Source: Oxyruncus cristatus (Eukaryota > Chordata > Aves > Passeriformes > Cotingidae). Taken from it: a stretch of 64,000 nt of DNA. The translations under genes were made by a program, and so were the position numbers. The stretch is from assembly GCA_013399855.1 (NCBI GenBank), contig VXAY01006782.1, forward strand, positions 905,258 to 969,257. The letters are read 5' to 3'. This document shows, in pieces, positions 1-13,623 of the stretch; position 1 is the stretch's first letter; the number at the start of each line of letters is the position of its first letter. The notes under the pieces are model-generated. The model was not told where the DNA came from. It searched no databases and saw only the letters and a program-made list of their open reading frames with translations.

Positions 1-1060
1 TTGTTTATGCTAGGCAGCTGTTTTGGAAAGTTGCTGAGAGAGCAAAGGTTATGTTACCTTTTACTTCCTTTACAGTTTAAGGAAGTATTTGTTCCAAATA
101 TCCTTCCTGTCTAACATGTCTATATTTGGTATTGGAGTATAAAAACAAAAAAGAAAGAGGGAAACTGTGAGAGAAGTTCTGCAAACTGCAGGGGGAAGAA
201 TTTCCCCAAGGTAATCACCAATATCTGCAGAAACCCCTTTCAGATGTTTAATACTCTTCTGTACAAGGATTGCAACGTCTCTGTGCATTTCTCTGTAACA
301 CTTCATTTGATATGTCTAACGTGCTTCAGCTGCCATTATTTGGCAGGCTTCATTTACCTCAGTGGAGCTAAGCCAGTTTACATAATACAAGGCTCTGGCA
401 CATGGTTCTCAGAGTTGTTTAGGAAATGCATAGCCCTTTTCAGTGGAGTTCGTGGAAGCAGAAAAATTCCCTAAGGATGAAATGTTATTTACTTCTGTTG
501 GCATGAAACACTAATTAAAAAATTTAAAAAAAAAAACAAACCACCAAACAGATTTACAGGTGCAGCTATGAACAAAGATTAAAAAATCCTGAGATACAAA
601 ATACATAAAACTTGGGCAAACAGAAACATTGGTGAAACATGCATCCTCCAAACTGACAGAGAAGAATGATTATCCTGGGATACCTGAAGTATGATGGACA
701 CTGGTCTGTAAACAGAAAATGTTCCAGGTGTACAGAATTTGTGCCCGTCCTTCTCCCAACTTTTGCTATGGGGGAACCAACCTCTGACATTTGATAGATG
801 GTGTTTTATAGTAGCTGTTTTTCTTTGTTCTACTGCAAGGTTGTGAAAGGTAGCAAGGGGAAAAAAAAAGTGCTGATGTTGATGAAGATAACTTATTAAA
901 AAAAAAGGAAACATATTAACATTTCAAACACATTAAATGAAGGGAAAACAAAGCCACAAAGACCTCTGGGTAAATCCACAGCTGGTGTTAAGCTGCAGAG
1001 TGTCACTGGGGTGCATGATGTCTTCTTCTAGTTCAAAGCGAAATTAATTCAGTGAGGCTC
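1..1060. other. AT-rich unique DNA, no gene seen
   Basis: Open frames here are short (at most 111 codons), overlap one another on both strands and resemble no protein family I know. I see no splice-bounded frame, repeat or RNA gene. It reads as intergenic or intronic sequence. Confidence 0.6.
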
Positions 1061-1075
1061 TGTAGTTTTATGTCA

Positions 1076-1226
1076 TGTAGGTCAGACTGGATGAGCACTG
1101 TGGTACCCTGTGGTTTTATACGTAAACTGCAGAAAGTGGCCAAGCTTATATCCTTCCTTTAAGTAGCATCATGTATTCCCATCTCTGAAACAGAATCCTG
1201 GGCTAAACAGACCATTGATCTGACCT
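1076..1226 (+). mobile_element. Possible ancient CR1-type LINE 3' end
   Basis: Two phrases recall the 3' ends of old sauropsid CR1 elements: a 'gtaggtcagactggatga' phrase near 1076, and 'cctgggctaaacagacc' followed by 'attgatctgacc' near 1198-1225. The second resembles the CR1 tail that reads 'gggctagatggaccattgg'. The match is from memory and the copy is very diverged, so this may be one element, two, or chance. No coding remnant is visible. Confidence 0.4.
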
Positions 1227-1247
1227 TTCAGATCAATGGTCCGTTTA
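1204..1247. repeat. 20-bp-stem hairpin with 4-nt loop
   Basis: Arms 1204-1223 and 1228-1247 are reverse complements at 19 of 20 positions; the one mismatch is 1209/1242. The loop is the four bases 1224-1227. The left arm overlaps the CR1-like tail, so it may have formed by inverted duplication of that tail. The stem is shorter than the roughly 33 bp usual for a microRNA precursor, and I see no pairing beyond it. Confidence 0.8.
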
Positions 1248-4200
1248 TAAATAAGATATTCCTTATTTTTTTTATAATCTTATCTATAAATCTTCACCAT
1301 CTGATACAGGAAAAGTTCCAGCCCCTGCTTATGTTATGAAATATTTATCAAAGAGTCTACCTAGACTGTATCCTTCCTCTTGTATTCCACTTCTTCCTTT
1401 GCCTGTATTTATATATTGTGTTCTTCAGTTAAGTTATAGGTTCCCCAAGGAAGGGTGTACCTTCCACGTGCTTCCTGCAGTGTGACTAATATACTTTTGA
1501 GCAATAAAACAGAGTAATAAAAATATTCCACTTTCCAGGGACACCTATTTTACTTCCTATATTGCAGAATTGCCTAATTCTAAGTCAAGGAAACCACTGG
1601 GTAAAAGTATGTGTCAGAAGAATTAAACACAGACAGCATAACTGTAACAGTTTTGTGAGCAGGTGATTCGGCAGGTGCCTGTGGCTCCAGCAGGTCAGGG
1701 CCTTAAAACTAGCTTTCCTCTCTAGGAGGAAAATTCAAAAGGTGCCTGTCTCTAGTTGATGGAAAACATGATAATCAACAGGTTTTGTCTATATTAAAGT
1801 CAATATGGCTTTGAAATGATCCAAGCCTACTTGGCAGACAGACTATGTGAGATAGCCAGCTGGAGAAAACTCCAGCCTAGACCACCAACAGAAAACACCC
1901 AAAACGCTGCAAGCAGATCTCTATCAATGGCATTACCAGCACTCATATGCCCTAATAGAGGCTTAAATATGCATGAAACAATGAAGGAATAGAGCAGTTA
2001 ACTAACAAGGCAACCTGCGTAAGCCCTAGATTTTCTGGACTAGGAAAAAGAAATGAAAATTGATAAAAAATAGGAACAATTTTACAGAGCTTTTCCTTCA
2101 AATATCTTAAAACTTGTCTTTTTTATACAGACAACACTCTGTCAGCAGTGTATTGCTATTATGACTTGCACTGCTGGAGCATGGCTGAGCTGGTTTTGCC
2201 CCTGAGAACCTCCGCAATAGGGCAGCGCACACCCCCAGAGCACCAACTCGCAGAGACAGCCACTTGCATGTGTGGGAGATAAAGTGTGCCCAACAATATG
2301 GAGCCTGAGAAGTGGGGTGTCAAAATGGAACTGGTAGAGAGAATGCCGGCCATTGGTGAGTTGCAGATGACATTGCACTGCTGTTCCTGTTCCAGCCTTG
2401 CTATCTCTGGAACATAGCGCATCCATAATAAGCACGGTCATTTCCTGCACACCTGTGCCATACAGGCAATACAATGGCTACAATTCACTGGTCTTTTGCT
2501 TAGCCATGACTTAGAAACCCTAGCAATTATCTCAAATTAGGGTTTTTGCGGTTGGGACCTTCCTTGTTAAGCATGCTGAGTTACAGAAGCTGAAGAGTTC
2601 CTACAGATGAGCTCCACAGGGATAATGTAAAATGTGACCCCCTGCTCCCTGTTTCTCTGCCTCCCACAACATGTTACAAGGCCAGTAGAATAATAAGCAA
2701 AAGGCTTCCCATCACAGTCTAGCATAAGAGCTCAGAAGACCAAGTTTTTGTTAATGAGATTTAGGCTGAGAAAGCATTAAGTGAAGGGGTGCAGCTGGCA
2801 CACCAGCACACATCTGATGCATCAGGAAAGCAGGAGCCTCTGATAGAAAGAGTGTGGGTAATAAGCCTTCAAAGTGCTCCAGCTTAGTTTGCAGGAGTTC
2901 GCCCGTCAGGATCCCAAACACCACCTGCTTTCAGCGGTGCCTAATATTTCCTGAACCAAGTCAACTATTTGTAGTAGAGTTCTGCGAGCCACAATTTCCC
3001 CTGAGGTTTTAAAAATTGATAATCCAATATTAGATAGGATAGCATTAAATTAGGGAAATACAATCTCATGCTTCAGGGCACGTGCCAACTTAAGGCCAGG
3101 ACAGGTAAGTAGGAAGTACTCTGAGCTGCGGGAGTGTTAAGTCATAAATATCGCATACCTTGTCCTAAAACACCAAGTACTGGGTGTTGTCTGAGACAGG
3201 AGGCTGGATGAGAGAGATTAATTCTGGTCTGATAGCTACTTTTCTCATTGTTTTTACACAGACCTTTTTTGCTGTTTCTTCACTTCTTATAAGTTATGTA
3301 GAATTATGTAAACAATTGCACTATACTCTGATAAAAATGCAACATAAGAAATAATCATATAAGCAGTTTCAAGAAAGAGCCTTTTAGTGATGTGCTGGCA
3401 AACTACTGTGTATCTGAATGCTCCCACAGCAAATACAATATTTGGCACTTGCAGTTATTGCAATGCTAATCCGTGTCCCTGGGTAACTAGAATATGCCCA
3501 AAAAGGTGCTGTACAAACTCATTTTGATCCTCATTCATCATGAATGCCAAAATAGCTTTGTGCGTGAAAGTAGCGTGAAGAAAGATGAACAAAGGACTTC
3601 CAAGCAAGTGTGAATGAGAATCTTTTTATGTCCAGTTTCCTAGTTAGTTAGAAGGGCCTTGTCATATAATACAGCACTGGATTTCTCATATGGTTCCTGC
3701 TGTAATAATACCCATGAGCTGTGTACATCTACATATGTATATCATTCAGGAAACCTTTCTTGAATGTAATGTGGGTTTTTCCCCTTGGTGATACAACACA
3801 TAGGAAAGAGCTCCACAATTCAAAAACAGCTTAAAGGCTATTTAGCACATATTACCTGTCTTCATTTCTACATAACACTTATTTCTGAGAAAATTAAGGG
3901 AATCAATCTATTTTTCCCTGGAGTATCTTCTAAAATTATAGGAGTTTTTCACAATCTGTACTTTCTTCCCCCACCTCTTTCTGTTCAGCTGTTGAGGTGA
4001 ACAGATAAACAAAAATGAAAATGGATCTTGGCTATATTGATTTTCTACAAACATCACAGTAAAGAAACTAGTTACCTGAGCAAGTGTCCAAAAACTGTGA
4101 CATTATCCATTTACTGCAGAAATAGATTTCTTCAAAAGCATTTAAAAAACTACATCATATTTTCACAGACACTTAGGAGCTGAATAAATACACAGCTTTA

Positions 4201-4985
4201 CTCCAGGTTAGTTCAACTCTTGTGTAACTATGTTAACAAGACACTGGACCTAAATTTGATCACTAGGGTTGAACTCAACAAATGGATATGTGACTTCCAT
4301 CTAGAAATAGCTCACTTTTGCCATGCCTGGAGCAAACATACAGTTTGTCTGCACCTTTGTAAATTTACTCTCTGTCTGAACATTGAGGAATTTGACACTC
4401 TAAGATTACTTGTGTCGATAAGAGTACCGATGTTAATTTTGCCTTGCAAGTGCAGCAAGCCACTTATTTGGAAAGAAATTAAAAAAAAAAAAAATAGTAA
4501 TGTCAAAATTCCCAACCAGCCCCTGCAGGAAATTGTTGCCCACTTGGAGCACCCCTATGCAGCAGCAGCTGATCTGGCATTTACCACATGAGGAGCTGCT
4601 CTTCTCTGGCAGAAACTGCTGTGGGTGCAAAAGGGCAGCAGGAAGGGTCGCCAGCACAGGGAGGGAGGGAGGGAAATACCAATAGTCAAGCTGTAACTAA
4701 GGGGGGAGTTTCTACTCCAGCACATTTGCTTTAGGAAGGTCCTGCCATCTCCCTTCTTCTTACTCCTTTCATCTCACTTCTTCTGTTGTGCTAAACGTCT
4801 AATATGGTCATTCTCTGAGGGACAGGGTAATGTGTACAGGGACTGCAAGAAAGAACAGTAAACCTTTAATAAAAACCTGTAGTAAAGCAAGTGCAAGCTC
4901 CTAAATTCAGGTTAAATTTGCACTGGGTACTGGAATTAAAAAAGTAGTCAAGTGCTTTATTTCCCCAAAGTGTTACCCAACTAAG
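1248..4985. other. AT-rich unique DNA, no gene seen
   Basis: Mostly unique AT-rich sequence. A somewhat GC-richer patch at about 2150-2470 gives overlapping short frames on the minus strand (110 and 87 codons) in different frames, which argues against a real exon. No RNA gene or mobile element was recognised. Confidence 0.55.
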
Positions 4986-5055
4986 GAAAAGGAAAAATAA
5001 AAATAAAATTTAAAAATAAATTTAAATAAATAAATAAATGAATAAATAAATAGAT
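4986..5055. repeat. A-rich / (AAAT)n low-complexity tract
   Basis: A run of A-rich words ends in about seven AAAT units (about 5025-5053), slightly interrupted by a G. It is an ordinary microsatellite. Confidence 0.9.
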
Positions 5056-8000
5056 GGTAAGTTCAAAAGAAGTTCTCCAGATTCTGTTTTTTGTCACATG
5101 GGGAAAAAAACCAAGCTTATCCAAAAGAGAGTAAGCCAAATTTCTGCTGAACTTCATAGCTTTAATAAACAATCTTCCATTAAATTCAATACAGAACCTA
5201 TGTAGCGATATGTGTTTAGTATTGCAGCATAATATAACAGTTAAAATCCTACCATCCACAGTCTTCCTTAACACCAAAGGTCACATTTATGAAAGATTTT
5301 ACTCCCACTCTCCTTTACTCCCACTCTCCACATTTCTCAATTCTGCTCTGTGAGAGTTGGAGAAAATGCATTACAAGGAACACCTAATATCTTGGTGCAG
5401 ATTAGATGATTTTTGTCTCCAAATAAAAAGTGTTAGCTAATAAAATCTGTTCTCATATCTCTCAAGAACTCTCTTCCATTATTCATTTGGAAAAGAAAAA
5501 TATTGAATGACTTCATGTCCACATGAAATAGAATCCCACTCTGTCCAGTGGCAGAACAACTGTCTCCTGATGACTGAACTCACTGAAGCAGTTTTTCTAT
5601 GCTGAGGAAATGTTTCCTCTGCTGCATTACTACAAAATGTCAAAAAGTGACAACATCCATAACTAAAAAGTCCAATAACATTTTCAAATTATATTATTTA
5701 TTTTTTAATGTTGTGAAATGTTTAGGTTGGTTTTGACCTTTTTGAAGTAGCTTCTGTGTTTGGCTGCCCTTTAATATAAATTATCTTCCACTTCAAATTC
5801 AGGACATTTTAAACAAAACAGTAGAATGCATCATTAAGACATGTTGGAACAGATATAACATTAAATGGCCAATTCACTCACTTGATTTGGCTCTGAAAAA
5901 ACCAAAAGTGAGTTGACAAACTTGTTCATTGAAAAGCCCCTGTATTGAAAGGCTCTAGATGAAATAACTAATGTATAAATAAATTTGATGTTCTGATTCA
6001 GACAGTGATTGACCTGCTCATAATTGTTAAGGAATTTTGAAATGTAAAACACAAGTTTCATATAGCTGGCTACATAAAGATTCTACTGCTGAGAGATCAA
6101 TAAATCCAATAAATACCATTTTTCTAATTCTTCTGTCTTATGTCTCACACTATGAATCTATCATTTTGATCTGATTACAAAAAAAAATAAGTTATAAAGT
6201 TGTAGACCTTTACTTTATTCATTTCACTAAAACCTGTTAAGACTTATGTCCTTACATTACTATTGCTTTCATCTGCTGTTCTGATAATCAGGTAAACCCT
6301 AAACTCTCCTCAGCTATTATCTTATGCTTATTTAGACATCAGTCCCTTGGCCAGTGGGTCTACTCAAATGGCAGAAACAGTTTACAAATACTTTATAGAT
6401 CCTTTGCAGAATCAAGGTCTCAGCCTATAAATAAGTAGTGGCTATGTATTGTAAGTAGTGTCCTAGGTTGTACAGTATTCAGTAAAATGAAGTTGTGGTC
6501 CTTCGAGAAGCTGAAATTTCAACACGTCAATGCATAAAGTACAAAGAACACTAAGAAAGGGACCTCAAAGAGCACAAGGTAAATTCTAGTATTTTAGAAA
6601 GGTAGGATTAATTTCTATGTTCAGGCTAACTGGGAGTCTCATTAAAATATTCAAAATGGAGTTTACTTAATTTCATCCTGGGTTTGTTCCTATCAAAGTC
6701 CAGACACCTTCTGATTGACAATCTAGTAATATATGAGAACAGTGTTCATTTATAAGTCTGTGACACGTTTAGCAGTCTTCAGGATGTATGACCTTATGCA
6801 TGTAGTAATCCTTTCCCCATTTAACCACACAACATTTCTTTTGTTTCTTTTGCTCCTTCCACATTTTTAGGGCCTGGCTCACAAAATGCCTTTTGGTAGT
6901 TGATTCCCTGAGTAATATTTAACCGGTTGGTTTCAGCTGAGGATTTTGGCCTTTATTGCCCCAGATATGGAAAATAATTAAGCTACAGTTGTGACTGGCT
7001 ACTGTTCAGGACAGAAAGGGGGTTTTTTTTGTTCTTCAACATACTAGGGCATCTCTGAATACTTTGAAACATGTTATTCCTTGTACTTCCAATAGTTAAC
7101 GATTTGAAGTGTATGTGTGAAATTATTAGTGTCAAAAACAAGGAAAGAAATATGGTTGCTTTTTTTTCTATGGAAATCAAAGCTTTTAATATTTCATTTC
7201 TGAAAGGAGATGCCAGACCAAAGGAGTGCCCTCTGCTTGTTACACTGATAGTCTGGAGACATGAATAATATTATTGACATGCAAACACAAAGAGCTAGAG
7301 GCTTGTACCTGTTTCTGTGTGATTAAAGACCTGCAGGAGGTACTTGGTGGTAATAGGCACATGGTGTTTATGATAAAAAGGAGTAGAAACGACAACTGAC
7401 CTTTCTTGGAGTTGGAAATGAGACAAAAACTTTGGGGCTCAACTTCCATACAGATTCCTCTTTTGTCTTCCCACACCACAATTCCATCCTTTTGGATGAT
7501 TTTGTTTCATGTTACTGTGCCCAAGTGTACATTTTAATCACTGAAATTTTTATTCTCCCGTGTGTAACCTAACCTTTTATTTCTACCAACCATCCTCCTG
7601 ATAAAGGGGGTGTTCTTCCTCTATTCCTGCCTTTTCCTTCCCTCAGATATCAGTGCTATGCAAGGCTTAGTCCTACCATCCCTCCCCCTGCTCCCAGAGG
7701 GTTCCTGAATTTCAAAAGAGCCTGGAAGTGACAAACTTGGGCACCTTGTATCTCTGCATTTTCCTTGGGTGAGTCTTCCCTTCACTTCTCAGCACAACCA
7801 CCAAAGTAGCCCTGCTGGCATCTAGAAAAGCCTGGGTATGAATCACTCAGAGGGCTCCGGAGCTGGTACCAACAACCTTCTGTAGCCTGGGAGCATCCCA
7901 GATGCCTACTAAATCTTCAATCACAAATAATCACTAGAAGTTGCCACCAGAATTCCAGAATGAGAAAAATACCAAACCAATTATTCGGTTGCAAATTACA

Positions 8001-9826
8001 ACATACAAATATCCCTGTATACTTTCTGAGCTTAAGGAAGGTAGACTAGCACTCGTGTTCTCTGCAGACAACAGTCGACAAGTAATAATTTTATTTGACA
8101 GAGGTGCTGTGATAGGACACAGAACTAAGGTCTTTATTTTCCTTTAAGACTGTTTTCATTTATCCTTGCTCCTTTTGCTCTTCACAAATTGCACAAAGTG
8201 GTAATAGTAATGCTCATTGGTAAAGTATTTCAAGGATTTATGGTGCTGAGTATTGCCCTCATTTAATAAAGAGACAGGCCAGGATATGTCAGCGATGATA
8301 CAGCACGGTAATTGTGCCACAGACACCTTTAAACTCCCCTGTCTTTAGTCTGCATTTTGCTCCTAACCTCAGAAATGTAGTGCAATGACTCGAGTTATCC
8401 AATCTCTGCTTCATTTCATTGCTGAATGCATAAACAACTGTATCAAATCAGAAACCCTGGTATAGTTGTCCTGCTGGTGTAATTTAACCTTTCTCTTACA
8501 CAAATATTTCAAAATGTCAGTAAAGCTACTCTCATTCCTATGCCCTCAATTATCTCTTTTTTTATCTCTTTTGATTTTCTTGCTTTGGTAAGGTTGATAT
8601 CAAAAACCTTCCACTTATGAAGCCCAATCTGAAATGCTCCATAGGTTATGTTGATAAAGATGCTGGGTCACTGCTTTGGTCATTTCACTCGTTCCAAGAA
8701 ATGAAAGCCTCGTAAATCTTTGGTGGTATAATCACCATCTTGCAGCATGTGATGGCCACGGGTTGTACCCCACTTAATTGCCTTTGAGCCTCACCATTGG
8801 TCATTGTGTAGGGAGATAATGGATTTATTTTACAAAATAAAACAAAAATTCCCAAATTGAAACTTTTATATTCCATTCCTGTTGGACTGCAAAGGCAGCA
8901 ACATTCCCTGAGATGAATAGCAGAAGACAGTGTAACAAATTAATACAAATGAAGTCATTCCTGAGCGACTCCATCTGCTTTGGAAATGAGTCTCGGACTT
9001 TGCAAAACGTGGCCGTGATCCAGATAATTAGGCTTAACTCCAAATGAAGCCACACAGGTAACTTATAGCTTCATTAAATCTCCTCGGGAAGGCAGGTATC
9101 CAAAAACTAACCTTAATAGAGCAGCATATGATCCATTGACAATCTGTTTGATATTAAAATATGAACTTTGTTTTTTACTATTTTACATGCGTATTAGGCC
9201 AATAACATATGCAGAGCAAAATGTTAGAGATTGGACATGTTCTCGTATCTTGCATTACACACCAGTCACTACATCCAGAGAACTATGATCCTAATTTTTT
9301 GTTTACAAAGTTTAATCAAAATACATCAATAATCTACAAAACCTAAGCAAGGCACATAAGCAAGTGTCTTCCCTCTGTAATCAACAGGAGGATTATTAGG
9401 TAATAACAAATGTTATTCATCTTCATAATGGCTAAATGACAGCCTGCTTAAAAATAACAAATGACTACTCTTCATCAACTATTACAGGGTGAATATGACC
9501 TTCACATACTTTAAGCAAACAAGTCATCTTTTCAAAGACTTCCCTAGTTCTTTAATTGATAATGATGAGATGCTTTATCTGTGCTGAGAAAAAAAGAGCT
9601 CTAGTTATACCATTTATTTCAGGCAGGGAGGCATTTTATATAGTCCTCTGTCAGAAAAGGTGCTGAGATATAATACCACTTTTTTCACCAATAATAAATT
9701 AATGCATAATTAAAGTGGTTAGTGAGGTGCATAATGAACTCCTGTGAGATGTTTCCCCTTAGTGTTTATCTCCGTGATTTTTTTTCTGTTGACATGATGC
9801 TGCTTTAATGCAACAGAACTGGAGAA
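5056..9826. other. AT-rich unique DNA, no gene seen
   Basis: No frame above about 80 codons, no recognisable repeat and no RNA gene. Sequence around 9120-9720 is especially rich in TAAT/ATTA words and could contain a regulatory element, but nothing in the sequence alone proves it. Confidence 0.55.
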
Positions 9827-10058
9827 AATTGGGCTGCAAGAAACCTCAAGAAGTTCTCTCATACATCTGTCTGTTCCATCCCTGGCAGAAGTCTGACTTA
9901 CTGCTTCTTGAAAACCTCCAGTGTTGACAATTCCTTCCCCAGGAAAATGGGTTCCAACCCTTGCTGCTAGAAATATTTTCATATCATCTAATCCGAATGT
10001 GCCTTGCTCATTTTTAAGCACAAGTCTGTTGCAGAATAGGCCAAACTGAAGCTCTTCT
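9827..10058 (-). mobile_element. Ancient CR1 LINE fragment (3' part)
   Basis: Read on the + strand, the block shows in order the phrases typical of a reversed old CR1 3' region: 'aacctcaag', a stretch about a target hit followed by 'aaaacctccagtg', a 'ttccaacccttgctg' phrase, and 'catctaatccgaatgtgcc' followed by 'cttgctcattttta'. The order and spacing fit CR1 as I know it, so the element lies on the minus strand with its 3' end near 9827. A 132-codon minus-strand frame across 9719-10117 is a by-product of this repeat and not a host gene. The copy is heavily diverged and 5'-truncated. Confidence 0.7.
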
Positions 10059-10212
10059 ACAGATTTAATCTTACCCCCTAACAAAGTTTCTTTGAGCCTG
10101 AAAAGAGTAAAGCACATGCGACGGCTTACATGGGTCAGTGGTCAGACTGATGAGGATGGAAGCCTAAACAAATGGTACCCAATGCAGTAAAAACAATTAT
10201 TCTGCCCAGCAG

Positions 10213-10230
10213 GGTCTTTGTACAAAGACC
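10213..10230. repeat. Perfect 18-bp palindrome
   Basis: GGTCTTTGTACAAAGACC is its own reverse complement. With random sequence about 0.25 such sites would be expected in 64 kb, so it is only mildly unusual. Confidence 0.9.
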
Positions 10231-10804
10231 TTTTTTTGGCATATAGGTAGTTTTGTCAACTCAGGTTGCTCTGATCCCTGCTAATGAAGGTTTACAGGAG
10301 TTTTGGCCTTTTACAGACATGGACATTAAAAATGTATCTGTGTCTCCTGCTAAAGTAATGCAGAGTGGTTATACTTTCTATAAGGTAAGGTAAATTAGGG
10401 CAATCTTTTGTGAACACTGTCTATAGATAAAGCAAAAAACACAGGAACTACCAAGCCTGCTTCGGCAGCTTGAAAGATGCTGCCTTTGCCAAGCCACAGA
10501 CATATTTGACTCATTTGCCATACAATTTACACCCCCAAGAATTGAGATGAGGTGGTATTAACAGCTTTCTCAAACCTCTTGTTTCTCTCACAGTATGATG
10601 GGTGTTGCAAACAAAACATCATTTGCCAGATATGCTTAAAGCGGAGAAAAAGTGATACTAACATTGGTAGCGATCATTTCAGCAATCTTAGACAATTACT
10701 TGAAGAGTGCTATGCATTAGAAGGAACATTTTAATCATGATCCATAAAAAGCAATGCTGAAACAAGTGCAATATTGGTTTTGCTTAGTCCCATATTAATT
10801 ATAG

Positions 10805-10821
10805 CAGAGCATAATGCTCTG
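10805..10821. repeat. 8-bp inverted repeat, 1-nt spacer
   Basis: CAGAGCAT and ATGCTCTG flank a single A. It could be a dimeric transcription-factor site or chance. Confidence 0.7.
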
Positions 10822-11174
10822 TGTTAAAATTTTTGTTTTTCAATTTAAGGGGAAACACTGATCCAGATCATTCCAAATTGGTCTGGGATGCTCCAGTATC
10901 TGGCTTTTCCTGCAAATCAGTGTGTAATTATTTATCACTGCCTTTTCTTTATTCAGGCACAAAATGCAGGCATTGATTTTTAATTTTTAACATGCTTATT
11001 TAATTATCTCCATAAATCATCTAATAATTGAATAAAAACTGTCACAACCAAAAGTAAATTGTATCTTTCTTTATTTTCCTTGGCTACAAGTATGCAAAAA
11101 TGCATACCTATGTTTGAGATATGCACACACCCAGGAATAGTATGTTTCTTATATACATTATAAATTTATTCTGA

Positions 11175-11204
11175 TCATTTTTCTCTTTGAAAAGAGAAAA
11201 GTGA
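11175..11204. repeat. 14-bp hairpin, 2-nt loop
   Basis: Arms 11175-11188 and 11191-11204 pair at 13 of 14 positions; the remaining pair is G-T. The arms are simple pyrimidine and purine tracts, so the structure may reflect low complexity. Confidence 0.65.
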
Positions 11205-13623
11205 CAAAAATTAACTGAAGACCCTTCATTAGATGTTGTGGATAACTTTCTGATTATCTGATTCAAGCTAACTAGGCATGGCAAAGGCAGGCAGATGGTT
11301 TGATTCTCTCAGACAATGCATGGTAAAATTCAAACTACTATTTGCTGTACAAGGAACATAACAGTTGTGCCTTCAGCCTTAAAGAGGTGATTTATTGAAG
11401 TTATCAGGATCACATCCTAGACTATCAGTGCTTTTCTGTTTGTGCCAAATTTGAGAAAATCTGGAGACTGAAGAAGAGCAAGGTGAAAGGGAATCTGAGA
11501 TTTTCCCTTTGGAGCTTTCTTCTTCCAACTCACTCCCCTTTTCAAGACTATTTGCCATTTAACGTTTTCTATATTTCTTGCCTGTGTCATGCTTTTAATC
11601 CCATTAGTCTTCTATATGAAATTATAGACTTATCAGTGTGTTTTTAATCTGAATGCTCTGCCTTTCCTGTTAACTGTGGTTATAGAGTGGTAGGTAATAT
11701 TGAACAGGAGCCTATTTTCCTAATCTATCTCCAACGCCAGTGATTTGTTAAATAATCTGATAACAGTATAAACTTAATGCTATTCACCTCTCCACATATT
11801 ATTTATTGGATGCAAGACAACCTAGGACAAAGACTGCAACAACATTAGTAACTACAGGGTCACAAGCTGAGGTCTAGCACACCAGACTTCATTTACTGGT
11901 TTGTGTAGAGGGTTCCACATTTTGAAGAGCTGTAACAGAGACAGGGGTTTGCATTCCTGGTGACCAGATAGAGTCTGAAGAGACTCCAACACCATGGATG
12001 GTCAAAATGCGTGGAGTTCCTGGTCTGCATAAGTGGACACAGGTGAGGAAGTTTCCTTGGGGCTCTTTCCAGCAGGATGCAGACAGGTACAGGATGCTGC
12101 ATGACTTTGTTGTGCCTGCAGGCTGACCAGTGATGCACCCAGTGTGCCTGGGTGGGGAAATGAAGGGACAAGACAATTTCAAAAAGCAGCAGAGTCTCAG
12201 CTTCACCCCCCAGCTCCCCAGAGGTGAGATGCACAGCACCCAGAGAGGAGTGAGTGGCACTCACAGAAACACAATGGGTGGGAGCCAGAAAGAATGAACA
12301 CCGTTTCTGTCTTCCTGCAATTCAGGTTTGCTTCAGTTGGTTTCTGTTTTGCACAGGGCTGGTGACAATCATATTTGAGCTTTCAACAGACAAACAATTC
12401 TGCTCAATGACAGCTCCCTCTGATTTCGTGCCTTAAAATTTTTTTCTAGTGCTCTGCAGCCAGCTAAGGACGGACCAAAAAGGGCTGCATTTTTGGTAAA
12501 GGATGCAGTGTGTGTTGTAATCAGAAATCAATGATGCACCAGGAAGTGAGGAACTGGCACTACATAAATCAGTCAGCTATCAATATTATGCTTGTTGCTT
12601 AATAGCATAATTTTAAAAGAAATTTGTCTGCAGACATTTACCTTCAGTGTTTAAGCAATTCTTTGAAACAAGGTTTTGAGAGGGCTTGAGCTTTTCAAGA
12701 TCAGCTTATTCCTCAGTACTTTTTGTAAGGCTTATAGAGGCAGACAGGGAAGTATTTGTTCCTTTATTTTAGGAGCAGGCATTGATCCAAGATTTTTTAT
12801 TAGAGAACAGCGTCTTTCCATATTGTAAGTGAGAGGGGTTCAAGTGATTGTGGCTACACGGCAAATCATGTTTTGACACACCAAGAAACAAAACATAGGT
12901 CTAAGTACAACCAAGTCACAAGAATTTGAACGAAGTTTGATGAGTACCTTCTATATGAGAAGCCATATGTAGATATTATAATGCAAATATCATCATTAAT
13001 TGCAGTTCTTAACAGAAGTACTTAAATGAGTACAGTAAGATGCTGAAAAGATGCCTAGTCTCATTGAACCAAATTCTTGATTCAGTACACTGGGAGCACT
13101 TCCAAAATGAGCGCTACTTAAACATCTCTGTGTATTGCTTTCCTCCAGTCAAAAAAGCTACAAAAGCTATAGATTTTTTCCCCAGATATAACTGACATTT
13201 TAAAAAGTCCTTACCAATACCAGATATAAACTTGGTTGATTAGCAGCCTTCCTAGAGCTAATCAGCCCAAGAGAACTATATTACATTGAATCCATTTTAA
13301 AAAAGATTTATTAAAAACTATTTTAAATGAGTGAAAAAGTATTACATTTCCAATGTACCTTCTTTATTACTTATGGACCTGTATTATCCCAGCACAGTAA
13401 GGCATGAGAGCAAATGTCTGATTTAAATGTCCAATTTATCAACACAGTTGTTTGCACAGTTCTTCCACAAATTATCTATTATCCTTGTTTAGGTCTACTA
13501 ATTCAGAAAATGAGGCCTATCTGCAGGTTTTCTCTATGTTTACATGGTTTACGGTCTTTCCTATGTCTTTCCATAGACACGTGACCAGTGAAAACAGCTA
13601 AAATTTAATGATCCATGAAAAAG

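Larger units (their letters stand above)
10059..13620. other. AT-rich unique DNA, no gene seen
   Basis: Contains two strong inverted repeats, listed separately, and a moderately GC-richer patch at 11880-12300. That patch gives two 123-codon minus-strand frames in different phases, neither resembling a known protein. Otherwise nothing is recognised. Confidence 0.55.

Noticed and set aside
1204..1247. microRNA precursor
   Set aside because: The stem is only 20 bp, lacks lower-stem pairing and matches no microRNA I know.
9719..10117. 132-codon minus-strand frame
   Set aside because: It is an accidental frame across an old CR1 fragment.
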